NCBI GenBank assembly: GCA_008828725.1
Contig: MEHQ01003804.1
Coordinates: forward strand, 216,304 to 280,303
Length of the DNA: 64,000 nucleotides
Source of the DNA: Saccharina japonica
Lineage: Eukaryota; Sar; Phaeophyceae; Laminariales; Laminariaceae
Direction of reading: 5' to 3'
How positions within the stretch are numbered: position 1 is the first letter of the stretch; each line of letters opens with the position of its first letter. Below the pieces are notes generated by a model. That model worked only from the letters and a program-made list of their open reading frames with translations. It was not told the DNA's origin and ran no database searches. Positions 24,601 to 33,590 of the stretch are shown here, one piece after another. Made by a program: the position numbers and the translations under genes.

Positions 24601-26075
24601 CTCCCCCACCCCCGCCGTCTTACAACCTGAAAATCAACTCCTTCGGCAAAAAGACAAAGGAGATAATGTACGTTCCCTCACTTGCCCCCCCCCCCCCCCC
24701 CCCCCTCCTCCCCTCCATTGGTGTGTGTTCTCGTTCCGCGCGAACTACAGGCTTGCGCGGAAACCTGCAGCGCCTCCCCCTTCTTCGGAACAGAGTGGAG
24801 CAAGCAGGTACGCCATGCATGTGTGTGAAAACCCATACATAGCAAGATAGATTAACGAGTAATGAGGGCGCCAGTATCAAACCATACGAGCCTAGGTTTC
24901 GTCCCAAGGTGTTTCCCGTCGGTCGGCGTGGTGGTGTTCCTCGGAAGCCTCGCAGTCTTCGCAGTTGTGCACACTCCACCAAACCAACCGAGACCAGTCT
25001 CTTACTACCATTTTCCACTTGTTCTTTCCTTCGAATAATTTATCCCGCAGTGCTGGTGCGGCGACGAATCCACCGATTTCATGAAAAACGGAGAATCGGT
25101 AGCATGTGACCGTGCATGCACCGGAGACAGCACGCAGACGTGTGGTGGGTTCGACGCCATGAGCGTCTATCAACACGACACAACCGTTACCGCTGCTGAA
25201 TTCCTGGGATGCTGGACGGACACGCTCGACGGCCGAATCATGGAGTGGGCAGCGTCCACCCAGACTATGACGAATGACGTGAGTGGGGAGGATACCTCGT
25301 ATCGAGAATACGAAGATGGATACATGCATGAAAGTATGCATTGCCATGGGCTCGTACGCTTAAAGTGTTTATAAATGAACGAGAAAAACACTTACCACCG
25401 TGATAGCATGTACGTTAAAACTCAACTAAGGTCCTATATGTTGCCCGCTCGCCCGTACCACGCGCTTGGTGCTTGTACACGATGCCTTGCGGACTCAAGG
25501 TGTGCGAGGGAATATGCAGCTCCCACGAATTCTTCGGAACTCAGTTCGCACAGGAGGTGAGCCAGGTTGGACGTCGAAAACCACAGTACACGGGCATCAA
25601 ATAGGAGCGGTCGGTTGATAAGGGTGCACAATTAGCTGTCGAGTATTATGCGTGTAAAACACAAACAACGTGGTATGTTGATGATTATCCAAGCAGAAAG
25701 GTTCAGACCCTGCCCCTACCCCTATCACGAGATCACCGATGCCGATAAAGTGAGACATTGGATGTACGCCGTGCTGCTGCACCACCACCACAATGGCATC
25801 ATGGCTCTGCTGCACCACCACCACAATGGCATGATGGCTCTGCTGCACCACCACAATGGCATCATGGCTCTGATCCACCGCTCGCTGTTACTCACGTTGC
25901 CACGTTTTCCTGCATTTTGTTTTTACGCTCGACCCTCTGGCAGTGCTGGTGCGGCGACGATGATACCGACCACACGGTCCATGGACCATCCACCTCGTGC
26001 ACCATGCCGTGCACCGGGGATGCTGATACTACCTGCGGCGGTGTCTTTGCCATGTCCGTGTGGCAGCACCAGTAA
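6658..26075 (+). CDS. Secreted M12B-like pseudo-metallopeptidase with three WSC domains (gene 1)
   Basis: Seventeen exons: 6658-6862, 13443-13609, 14135-14230, 14434-14535, 15609-15688, 16212-16299, 17210-17371, 18173-18318, 18907-19083, 19862-19994, 20994-21257, 22450-22506, 23791-24123, 24751-24807, 25051-25278, 25500-25556, 25944-26075. They join in frame to 827 residues with GT-AG introns. Order: signal peptide (about 1-21), acidic pro-region (to about 246) with an RARR site at 236-239, reprolysin-like domain (about 247-452), Pro/Thr linker, then WSC domains at about 511-601, 644-731 and 739-827. The zinc motif is degenerate (N375, A376, H379, P385), whereas the Met-turn Met413 and FSNPDV are kept, so catalysis is unlikely. 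The ATG at 6658 is chosen because gene 2 starts at the matching codon and a hydrophobic signal follows; an in-frame GTG lies 12 nt upstream. The protein should be secreted; a glycan-binding role is inferred from WSC. Confidence 0.88.
6878..7070 (+). mobile_element. Truncated MITE-B copy in intron 1 of gene 1
   Basis: It begins GACACATGCTACGGCAGAGGTGC, the MITE-B terminus, only about 15 nt after the exon 1 donor, and continues with the GAGGAGCTCAT and ACCTCACGGAAA blocks of that family. The far terminus is not recognisable. Confidence 0.55.
7340..7565 (+). repeat. Degenerate FB1 arm
   Basis: The block order GACATCCAGCACGCCCAGTGT, GTGGTCACGAAACGACGACACA, GCAACGCAGAAGC, CAATGACGTGTACGACAG matches the left arm of the intact FB1 element at 8173. 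It lies in intron 1 of gene 1. Confidence 0.6.
7806..8150 (-). mobile_element. SINE-like element, copy B (clearest tRNA-like head)
   Basis: On the minus strand the head starts ATCGACCCGGTGGTCTAACAGG (A-box-like) and has GAGGGTTCAATTC (B-box-like) near 8075. The ends of the head can pair as a near-complete acceptor stem (GACCCGG with CCTTGGTC, one mismatch). A body of about 200 bp and an A-rich tail (AAATGGGATGGACAAAAAAAC, near 7850) follow. The T-stem is disrupted, so this is a tRNA-derived head and not a working tRNA. It sits in intron 1 of gene 1, immediately beside the fold-back element. Confidence 0.65.
8173..9306. mobile_element. Fold-back element FB1, most complete copy
   Basis: Arms of about 265 bp (8173-8443 and 9043-9306) are near-perfect inverted copies, running from the outer (TG)n/(CA)n through TTCTTCACATTAAACCTTCC, CGTCGACATCCAGCACACC, GTGGTCACAAAACTACGACAC and GCATGCAAGAGAAAAA. 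A core of about 600 bp separates them and has no convincing coding frame. The right half recurs at 32093-32634 and, diverged, at 10440-10800. It is inserted in intron 1 of gene 1 between a SINE and a TIR-A element. Confidence 0.8.
9307..10075 (+). mobile_element. Non-autonomous TIR element, family TIR-A, copy 2
   Basis: It starts TACGAGCTGGTTCC directly after the CA tail of FB1 and ends GGAACCAGCTCGTA. It matches the element at 3576-4357 in reverse orientation, including the inner fold-back (about 9344-9420 against 9565-9645, arms with TTTTGAGAGTTGGAA). The sequence ACTACAACTCGTACGCC near 9925 aligns with copy 1 near 3715. Confidence 0.78.
10013..10290. repeat. 140-bp tandem duplication containing (TA)n
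   Basis: Two units start at 10013 and 10153. Each contains TCCGGTTTTTAT, GTGGAATCTCACGCTTGTCGCCGGAA, a (TA)n run and GCACGAGACGGAATTGAG. The duplication begins inside the right end of TIR-A copy 2, so it arose after that insertion. Confidence 0.8.
10291..10976 (-). repeat. Intronic stretch with a diverged FB1 right half
   Basis: From about 10440 to 10800 the order GGGAGGCACGACACTTCC, TTGCTAGCATGTGTAAGTCGTGCC, TTTTGTGACGGCATAA, GAAGAATCGGAATG, GAAAACACACGCAT follows the right half of FB1 at low identity. A short duplication of GTTCGACG(A/G)GGAG...GGAACGG occurs near 10750 and 10867. Confidence 0.55.
10977..11156 (+). mobile_element. MITE-C copy 1
   Basis: About 180 bp between CAGTACAGGACACCTTAATGAG and the inverse-like TTTTAAGGTG...CTGTACTG. 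Internal blocks CATCCTCTCTCGAATAAGAAA and CAGCCTGGACCAGATTTCC are shared with copies near 35.9, 36.5, 54.1 and 61.0 kb. Confidence 0.65.
11157..12687. other. Remaining intron 1 sequence of gene 1
   Basis: It contains a C-run near 11448-11460 and a short direct duplication of an AT-rich 39-bp unit (ATATAAATATATGATATATG-like) at about 11461-11525. I see no coding signal shared with gene 2, whose intron 1 is only 954 bp. Confidence 0.5.
12688..12905 (-). mobile_element. SINE-like element, copy C (body only)
   Basis: The body matches copy B: TTCATCCCATTTAGTCTTCG, GGCCGTAACTCAGATCCGGG, CACAAAGTAGGCTCTTCTCCC, CCCACTACGGTTCTTGC, ACTTTCTTCCCTCGTCGACT. The tRNA-like head is not recognisable, so the copy seems 5'-truncated or eroded. 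Confidence 0.65.
17210..19994 (+). other. Gene 1 reprolysin-like (M12B) domain, zinc site degenerate (exons 7-10)
   Basis: Exon 7 has the typical start IDVMVLYSSEALMALGG followed by METNIIEAT.RTNEAFANSNV, the helix and strand seen in reprolysin-like peptidases. Exon 8 has GADLVQVVGDFDDGFCGRA. Exon 9 carries the active-site helix, here ANAYGHNLGCFPN: the first His and the catalytic Glu are Asn375 and Ala376, the second His (379) and the Gly remain, and the third His is Pro385. Exon 10 has YRTIMS (Met-turn) and FSNPDV. The family match is strong; inactivity is inferred from the missing ligands and base. Confidence 0.85.
22659..22742. repeat. Perfect short tandem duplication in intron 12 of gene 1
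   Basis: A unit of about 44 bp (TTGTTCGACGCCATGCTTCG followed by GGCGACCTGTAGAGGTCGTG) occurs twice with no gap. The two copies look identical, so it is recent. Confidence 0.9.
23089..23226. repeat. 69-bp tandem duplication in intron 12 of gene 1
   Basis: Two adjacent units contain CACGTTTTCACGATGGGTTC, CACCCCTTGGGTATGAGG, CAATATGTTTTCAAGATGG and TGACGCCTCTTG, differing at very few bases. A third partial unit (CTCTTGGGTATGAGGGCA) follows. Confidence 0.88.
23375..23650 (+). mobile_element. SINE-like element, copy G (degenerate)
   Basis: A tRNA-like head (GTTGTGTAGTGGCGCGCTCG, then CAGTTCAAATCGCAC as B-box) is followed by a body with weak matches to the family, notably GGCAAGGGCCGTAGGTGAGAG, ACATCTGAGCTACGACTAAG and GATAAAATAAG. 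It lies in intron 12 of gene 1, in gene orientation. Confidence 0.45.
25769..25875. repeat. 36-bp minisatellite in intron 16 of gene 1
   Basis: Three units of GCTGCTGCACCACCACCACA followed by ATGGCATCATGGCTCT; the third unit lacks one CAC. It lies just upstream of the last exon. The matching intron of gene 2 carries an unrelated minisatellite. Confidence 0.9.
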
Positions 26076-28755
26076 CGTCTACGCACCGGCCGCTCTATAC
26101 GCCTTAATTATTCACAATACCCGTTACAAGGAGTTTCGTAAAGGCGCCCAAACGTTGATTTTCGAGGTTACGCCTGGCTTTTGACGGGCGCGAAACGTTC
26201 GGTACTGGGTTTGACTAGGAACCCCTTAGCGCTGATTGATTAGTTTGTACGAGTTGTATTGATAGTTTTTGCGCCCGCGACAGCAGTGATTCTGCGAAAT
26301 ATGTTGAGATTTTTTACAGATTCTGCGGTATTAGTGCACCAATTATTTTCTGCGGTTCTTTGACTTGAGATCCTCTATGCCCTATTCCACTCAAACATTT
26401 ACGTTTGATAAAAATGGAAGGGCAGACCGACGAGCAATCCCATGGGTGAGGTATACGACACATGGAATTAAAATTTTCAACCATGGCATTCAGGCTGTTG
26501 TTCAGGTTAAGGATCTCCCATCGTTTCGAAACCATTTTAGCCAAAACAGGCTACCTTTATCGATGCACGCATCCCGATGCCGAGGCCGCGCCAGACGGCA
26601 GGGGGTGAAATTTGTCTAGGAATTGATTCAGGGCAGACGAGGCTACTCAACCTAACTAAATACTAAAAGTAGTTGCTGTGTAGCTCGTTTTCTCTTTCTG
26701 TTTGACGAGGTTTAGTATATGCGGGGGTGATTGATAATCGTGTTTTACAGAAACTTTCGTGTCTCGGAAGTCTGCTGCACTCGGAACCTGAAAACATTGG
26801 TGTATCCAGTACAATTTTGTAGCATCGCTGTGTGAAACGTCGCATTACACACGGCAGGTATGAAAATGTACGAGTATAGTCTTTATATATATGTATATGT
26901 CGGTAAGCTACGATTAAGTCGGCTTGCATCATGTAAACGGTATGAACGGTTAAATGGGGGCTGACTACCGGAGTGCAACCAATGAGGTAGTCATGTTTCC
27001 CTGGGCATAGCTGGAAACATAAACATATGTACTTTTGAGCTCGCCACCCAAGACGGTATATGTCCGACGCTTTGCGTATCGACTCGAGATTAATGTCTCT
27101 AGTTGAAGAGCAAAGTAAATCAACCACTAAAGGGCGGCGAATGGCGAGTCTTTCGGATTCGTCAAGGTTTGCTCAACCATTTAGGGCTAGCGTTGGTAAA
27201 TGCACCGTGATGCGTCGAATTCCAGTTCGTTGACCGAATGGCTCCAGGAACGCCCGATGTCCGGAGAGGTTGCGCGTGTACTAGCTTTGTTTCTTCGCCG
27301 TCGTTTTTGTAGTGGCAGAGGATTGCACACAATTATTAACGTGCACTTCGTATTTGCATTTAGCGAACAGCCTGGAAACACATTCGTGCGGACGTGCACG
27401 TGCTTCATAGGCACGAGCAGCGCTGCAACGACCACGTTGGTTTTGGCAACCCCTTGCAAAACGTGCTCGCCCACGCTAATGACCCTATATGAGTAGACAA
27501 CTAGTGGTCGGCGTCGGCGTTCATTCTGTTGTATCTCAACATATTATATGCACTGGACGCTTTGATGTATTATTTCGTTGCCGGCAACTGAATCGACGTA
27601 CTACGATAGCGTTGAGAATTAGTATTGGGGTCTTTGCCGTACTTCGTAGTTCGGTAATCACCACAAAGGCGTTAAAAAAACGAAAATCACGTCGCATTGG
27701 AAAAATCACCGAAACGATGGAATTTCGAGCGTTGCAGTACCAGTTTGTCTTCGAGGGCCGTGGAATTCATTTTCGTTTTCGCATTCACCCTCATACACCA
27801 CGTGTGGAATGCAAACAATGTGGACAGGCTTTAGTTCAAATTTGTATTCAGCACGTTGTTTTCTAATAGGAACATGTGCGTATGGTGTAAGCGTTTACCC
27901 GGTGGCAGGCGCTGGAGTGCCGGGAGCGCCGGAGACGGTTCCGCTGTCGTTCCCAACACGGCAAACGTTCGGGTAACTGGCAGAAGCATTAGCAGTAGTA
28001 GTGTGTTGCTTTAGTATTAGGGGAGATGCTTGTCGAGGGTGTGGAAGCGGGGTGAGGCTTACAAGCAGGTAGAGACGAAATGGCTGGGGTACTTGCTCTC
28101 CCAAAAACATGTCCATGTATCTGTCTTGCTACACCCTTTAGTGCAAGGTGGTCGCGACCTGGGAAGTTGATCGTAAACTTCCCGGTAATGTCAGATTCGT
28201 ACATTATGGTCTGTCTTGAATAGTTCATATTTTTTGGCATGTAATATATTTTCCCCAATGACCACATACATATGGTTCTAAATTCGGCTATTCACAATCC
28301 CGTACGTGAAGCATATTTGGGATAATTCCATGCTGAACCATTGAGCATCCGAGTATACTTGAATGTCGTTGGATACTGCCGCGCTGGTATTTCAGCAGCC
28401 GGCACTTCAATGAGGTGTGAGGTGTGCCATGAAGGTATTTTGCTCGACTTGGAAGCACAAGGCGCGGTCTTTCCAAGCAATCAAATACGACGAGAATTGC
28501 AGCCAACATTACGCAACCAACGTTTATCGATATATCTCTCCGCCCTATCGAACCAGGCCCGCCTATTGCCACACGCAAATCAGACTCTGGCGAAAGCCAA
28601 AGCATCGCGTGCGCGAGCTCTAGTGTATACAACCTTTTTTGGGGCCTACGTTTGAGGTTGATATTCATACAGGTGTCCTGTCGATTTCCCACGCGACTTT
28701 GGCTACTCTAGACGGCATGGAATTCATAACTCCTTTTGGGCACAGTAATTGCACC
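26076..28755. other. Intergenic stretch, no gene supported
   Basis: Downstream of gene 1 the first roughly 90 bp weakly resemble the sequence after gene 2 (ACAAGGAGTTTCGTAAAGGCGCC here against ATCAAGGGTTCTTTATGGAGGCGCC there), perhaps a shared 3' UTR. Open frames at 26663-27127 and 27489-27866 have no recognisable motif, no paralogue and no splice partners, so I do not call them. Confidence 0.5.
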
Positions 28756-28792
28756 ACTGCTACTGCTACTACTACTACTACTGCTACTCTGC
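28756..28792. repeat. (CTA/CTG)n microsatellite
   Basis: A run of CTACTGCTACTACTACTACT type trinucleotides ends exactly where the TIR element at 28793 begins. Confidence 0.85.
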
Positions 28793-29785
28793 TACCGTAT
28801 AACACGGAAGAAAAGCCCACCCCCCCACTTACGCACACCGGGTGGTATTTTTTCACTTGGGTTTTTAACCGTGATCACCGGGGGCACGTTAGATACCACA
28901 CCCCCTCCGTGTGTACGCCTGAAAACAGTGTCAAACTCCACAACAACTACCACTCCACCTGGTGGATGGATACCAATCACAATTCACAATCAACCCGCAC
29001 CGGTATGGACACCAGCCCTGAGGCAACTGCTGCGCCCCCTTACAGTGGGCCGAACGAGTGCGGTCTCGACCCCACCTGTAGCTGCTGCTGCCGCGCCTCG
29101 GGCGACGGTCGTGTCATTTTTCTCCGGGACCAGCACGCTTACCAGTACTGGCACTATGAATAGCGTCATCACGTCTCCTACGTCCGACGTGTGCCAAGCC
29201 CCGACCACTGGTACCGGTACCGGTACCGGCGAAGCACTTGCAGCACTTGACGTGCGACCCTCGGGGTTTCATCAATGAGTACCTGTATGGTAACGGTACC
29301 GGTAACCTTGGTGCGGTATAGTAGCAGGGCTGGGATTCTTGCTGTTCTCCCACGGTTTCAACCGTTTGCCTTACCATCACCGGTAGTACGTGAGAATAGA
29401 AATTAAATGGTTTTAGACCATACTTACTTGTCATTCGTTAGCACACCCCATGCTTACATACCCCCTGCATTCTGGCCGGGGTCTGTTCACACTCACTCCA
29501 TAGCAATCATTGATATACCGTTTTCACACACTCTAATAACCACACACCCTGAATCTGGTCGGGGTCTGTGAACTCCCCTTATCAACTAATAATACCGTTA
29601 GCACACCCCGTTGTTGTCACACCCTCTCGTTACCACACCCCCTAGCTGCAGGGCTCTCGTGCATGGTGTTTATCACCGGGGATGAGTTAGATAGCACACC
29701 CCTCCACAACAGCACACCCGGTGATAATATTTTTAAATGTCAAAATGTTATCACAGGGGTGTGCTTTCTTCCGTGTTATACGGTA
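28793..29785. mobile_element. CACACCCC-rich TIR element, 993 bp
   Basis: The ends are inverted: TACCGTATAACACGGAAGAA at left and the complement TTCTTCCGTGTTATACGGTA at right, both with outer TA. The interior is full of CACACCCC/ACACCCGGTGAT motifs and an internal repeat (CTGGCCGGGGTCTGT near 29475, CTGGTCGGGGTCTGTG near 29555). Frames of 174-180 codons inside encode low-complexity protein and are not credible. No second copy is in the window. Confidence 0.7.
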
Positions 29786-30940
29786 CAACTACCAATGATA
29801 CTACGTACTACTTTTGTAAACAAGCATGGTCCATAACATGCAAGCGGTGTTTCGTAAAGTTCGAACGCCGCGTCCTAAATATCTGAGGAGATTTGAGCAC
29901 ATTGGCCGTACTCGGGACGCCCCATGGACAAAGCACTACAGTTGTAGTGAGCACGAAACAACCTCCCGAGCACAACATTCGCTTACCTAATTAGGTGTCA
30001 CGTATATTGACAATTTTACGACAAACACGAATAGCGAACACTGTAGTACGCATGCCACCCCGAGTTTGTTAAACTAAGTCGTTTTTTCGAACTCCCTCTG
30101 ATTGTTTTTGTTTTGTGTTTTTCGGCGACCTTAATTAAGTAGTGAGCTATGTGCGGGGCACATATGTCATTGACAACTACCTTGTTCACTACCTGCAGAT
30201 AAGCATTTTCGCGGCGAAAGCGTCTGGTAAAAAACCACTCAAAACCAGTAGGCCGGGGTGAAACAGACGTGTACTGCGCGAGAGGAATGCATTCGGGCAC
30301 GTATACTACGTCCAACAAGAGTACCGACAGCGGGGAGAAACTGCCAGTACTCACGCACAACGTCGGAATTCCAGGTGCATCGAAAAACAATAACACGCTA
30401 CGCTCAAGTCAGTAGAGACTATCGGATCGAAGCAGAAACGCTTCAACATCATATCTGCCAGTAACGCTCCCCACGTGCGTATCCGTGTTTCGTCGTGGGG
30501 AGTATTAAAACAGACACTGCTGTGCCATTCTCCCGCACCTGCGTTGATGATAATGTATACGGTCGCGGCCGAGACTCACTACACCTACTGTAACTATCTT
30601 ACCGGGCGTGCTACGGGTGGTGCTGCCGACGTTAAATATACATATATGCATGTGTTGTCGCTCAACTCTGGCCCATCACCAGGTTCCAAAAGGCATACAT
30701 ACTACGTAACGTAGGATGTTATATTCGGTATTGTTAAGAATTTCCTATTCAAACTCGGCCTCGCGTCTTATGTCCTCTCCGATTTCAGCAGAAGTGCTTA
30801 AATCCAATTTCGTATTGGGAGAAGAGGCGCAAAACGCCCAATAGTTAAAACTCAAATTCTTACTTTGCAAAGGCATTCAATGCCTGTTTTTGTTTTCTTG
30901 AGCGGTTGTCAAGACTTTGTTTTTTCACGTGGCATCCAAG
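29786..30940. other. Intergenic stretch, no gene supported
   Basis: No conserved domain, repeat unit or RNA gene is visible. The minus-strand frame 30016-30396 (126 codons) has no recognisable features. Confidence 0.4.
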
Positions 30941-31527
30941 GGTCTCCAAAAAAAAAAAAAACGACACCACACTCCGAATTATATTTTTGGGAAAGAAAAT
31001 ATAGGGGGGGGGGTGTCAAACATTTTATATAGGCACCCTCCGGCGTATAGGGGGGTACATACCTTATTAAATCCTATATAAACGAAATCAGGTCATCAAT
31101 AAACCGCAGTACCATACTATTTTCTATATAAACCAATTCCATACTATTTCCTATATATATCAATAGTAGGGGATGTTGGTAAATCGTCCCCGCAATCCCA
31201 AGGGTAGGCCAGTCCTTATAGACGATACAACATCACCCAGCGTTTCTGCATAGTTAGGGTTATGAAGGAAATCAGACCATCCATGAACCGCAGTACGATA
31301 CTATTTTCTATACAAACCAACTCCATACTAAAAACTAAAAAAACAATATCAGGGGATGTTGGTGAATCGTCCCCGCATTCCCAAGGGTAGGCAAGGGCTT
31401 TTAGACGATACAACACCACCCAGCGTTTGTGATTAGGGTTATAAACGAAATCAGACCATCCATAAACCACAGTACCATACAATTTCCGATATAAACCAAC
31501 TCCACACTGAAAATATATATAAACCAA

Positions 31528-31650
31528 TGTGTGTGTATGTGTTCTTCACATTAAACCTTCCTTTCTACCCGTCGACATCCAGCACACCCAGTGTCCGTGC
31601 CGATTCATTTTCCTAAAAAGGTACCAGTTCTGTGGTCACAAACTACGACA
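31528..31650 (+). mobile_element. Solo FB1 terminal segment inserted in T200 copy A
   Basis: A 123-bp FB1 terminus (TG-repeat, CACATTAAACCTTCCTTTC, CGTCGACATCCAGCACACC, ending AACTACGACA) interrupts a unit between AAACCAA and ATAGCAGGGG. Sister units read AAACCAATAGCAGGGG without interruption. Confidence 0.8.
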
Positions 31651-32092
31651 ATAGCAGGGGATGGTCGTGACTCGTCCACGCATTGCTAAGTGTAGGCAAG
31701 GCCTTCTAGACAACACAACACCGCCCAGCGTTTCTGCTTAGGATTATAAACGAAATCAGATTATCTATAAACCACAGTACGATACTATTTCCTATATAAA
31801 CCAACTGCATACTAAAATATATTTAAACCAATAGCAGGGGATGTGCGTGAATCTTCTCCGCATTCCGAACGGTAGGCAAGGCCTTCTCGACAATACAACA
31901 ACACCACCCAGTGCGTCTGTTGTTCAATCTTGATACGAGTGACTGGTGTGGCGAGTGTGGTGGCGGTCCCCCAACTCCGACCCTGCTCCCGACAGTAACC
32001 ACACATTCCTTGTACACTATGTTTGTATAAACTATTGTGTACACAGTGTACACCCAAAGCCAAGCACTAGTAGACGCTAGACACACGTACAT

Positions 32093-32640
32093 GGTGCCAG
32101 ACCGACTAGCTGGTAGAACCTGCCTGTACTACGGGCACAAACCTGCCTCGGCTGGCCTTTGGTGTGCTCCGGCTGGCTGTCCTTTCCTGTCGTTCTCAGG
32201 CTTGCTATGTTGGCGCTGTTTCGGTCCATTTCATTTCATTTTCTTTCATTTAATTTGGTTTTTTATTGGAGGTCGCATCTCCTCTGGGAGAAGCACGACA
32301 CTTCCTTTCTTTTTTTGTCATGCTTTTTATTTGGTTGCTTGATTGTTGATTTGCTTCAGTATATTTACTTTTTATTATTATGTTTCTTTTCGCTTTTTTC
32401 TCTTTTTTCCTCTTTTTTTCTCTTGCATGCACCTGGATTGCTAGCAGGGTAGGTCTTGCCTGTCGTATATGGCGTTGCATTGTCTGCTCTGCTTACTGCA
32501 CTAAGTGTAGTATCTCTGTGTCGTAGTTTTGTGACCACATAACTGGTACCTTTTTAGGATGAAGAATCGGCACGGACTCTGGGTGTGCTGGATGCCGACG
32601 TTAGAAAGGAAGGTTTAAAGTGAAGAACACACACACAAAC
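32093..32640 (+). mobile_element. FB1 right half inserted in T200 copy A
   Basis: It matches 8770-9306 closely (CCAGACCGACTAGCTGGTAG at the start, (CA)n at the end) but lacks the left arm. It splits the T200 tail between CACGTACAT and AAAGCAGCG; T200 copy B is uninterrupted there (GCGTATATAGAGCAGCG). ACAT occurs on both sides and may be a target duplication. Confidence 0.75.
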
Positions 32641-33106
32641 ACATAAAGCAGCGTCTGCAGAGGCGTGTGAGACCAACAAAAAATGCACGGGAAAAAAAAA
32701 AACTCCCCCTCCAATATAGGGGGGGGGGGGGGGGTAGTGGGGTGTATGGGATTCAGATCCGCGCACACCCTTGATGAGATGGACAAAAAACAGAAAAAAA
32801 CCGTACGCAACTCATCAAGGTTCAATTTATTGCAGCACAGACAGGTAGTGTATGGGACCGTCGCTCCAAAGGAGCCGAGGGGGAGAGGTTTGATAACAAG
32901 GAAGAGCGCGACACGAGTGCGCCACACCCGGTCGTCGATTCGCAACGCGCGAGTGTCCCTCACGTTCGACGTTTTTCTGCGTGGGAGGCTTTCTTCGCGA
33001 TGCCAGGCCGGCCGGAAATATAATGAACATTTCGATGGTCAACAAAATGTACAAAATGCAGTTAACAAATCGATATGAGAAGACCGGCGGTCGAGTGAAG
33101 ACCAGA

Positions 33107-33308
33107 GGCTAGCCAAGGGTAGCCCGACTAGCCCGGACAGGATCAGCACAACATCACCCAGGGCACGGTAAACGAACTTGAACTTTGAGGGCGCTCGTAA
33201 TGTGATGAGTAAAGAGGGTCTGTGCGGTCGGGGGCGGGGTCAGACAAGGGATTTCGATAATAAAAAAATCGAGGGGGTGAGCCTCGTCTGTGGACAAAAT
33301 CAAGTAAC

Positions 33309-33339
<31 letters not shown>

Positions 33340-33344
33340 TACAG
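33107..33344. repeat. Dispersed repeat R290, copy 1, ending in a (GACA)n run
   Basis: It contains AACATCACCCAGGGCACG, TTTGAGGGCGCTCGTAATG, GAGGGTCTGTGCGG, AAATCGAGGGGGTGAGCCTC and an (ACAG)n run at about 33310-33340. The same order occurs at 39165-39385. In that copy the run is followed directly by CAGGATTTGAATTCC, which here lies at 33609 beyond an inserted MITE. Confidence 0.75.
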
Positions 33345-33356
33345 TATCAGCAATAC

Positions 33357-33590
33357 CACGGTAGGGGTACCACTTTTTGCCTGCATATTTTCTGACCGGT
33401 TGAGCTCCTCACGTGAGTAACCACCGGATACTAAATATTAATAGTTTACTGGTATGTTTGTTTTTGGACTACCGCATTGAAAATTTTGGTCGGGTTGCGC
33501 GAACGAATGTTTCCGAAGTCATGTTTGGGATGAGATATTGAGCTCCTCATGTGAGCAGCTCAGACAACATTATGCTGCGCCCCTACCGTG
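33357..33590 (+). mobile_element. MITE-D copy 1
   Basis: A 234-bp element with ends CACGGTAGGGGTACC and GCCCCTACCGTG. It contains TTTTCTGACCGG, GAGCTCCTCACGTGAG, TTTTGGACTACC and GAACGAATGTTTCCGAAGTCATG. It interrupts repeat R290. Confidence 0.75.

Larger units (their letters stand above)
20994..26075 (+). other. Gene 1 Pro/Thr linker and three WSC domains (exons 11-17)
   Basis: Each WSC domain is split over three exons at the same two points: a first part ending MT.E or MTND, a 57-nt middle exon (19 codons, for example VCAANCQGSPYFGTEFGVE), and a last part beginning C.CG and ending CGG..A.SVY/W. All these introns are phase 0. Linkers of Pro/Thr repeats precede WSC1 (about 463-509) and WSC2 (about 603-643). 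Family knowledge makes WSC a Cys-rich carbohydrate-binding module. An NRT sequon in WSC1 is shared with gene 2. Confidence 0.85.
30945..32775. mobile_element. Composite element T200, copy A, with nested insertions
   Basis: It begins with an A-run, ACGACACCACACTCCGAATT, then TAGGCACCCTCCGGCGTATAGG. Four units of about 190-200 bp follow (starts near 31159, 31350, 31651, 31829), each with AGGGGATGTTGGTGAATCGTCC, CCCAAGGGTAGGCAAGG and AAACGAAATCAGACCATCC. The tail has TGGCGAGTGTGG, GTACACCCAAAGCCAAGCA and, after an insertion, AAGCAGCGTCTGCAGAGGCG to ATCCGCGCACACCCTTG. Copy B lies at 61465-63855 with the same order. No coding frame is shared between copies. Confidence 0.75.

Noticed and set aside
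25769..25875. CRISPR-like array
   Set aside because: The units are contiguous without unique spacers, and the setting is a spliceosomal intron.
28639..29278. Overlapping 174- and 180-codon plus-strand frames
   Set aside because: They run through a CTA microsatellite (poly-Leu or poly-Thr) into the TIR element and contain no conserved motif.
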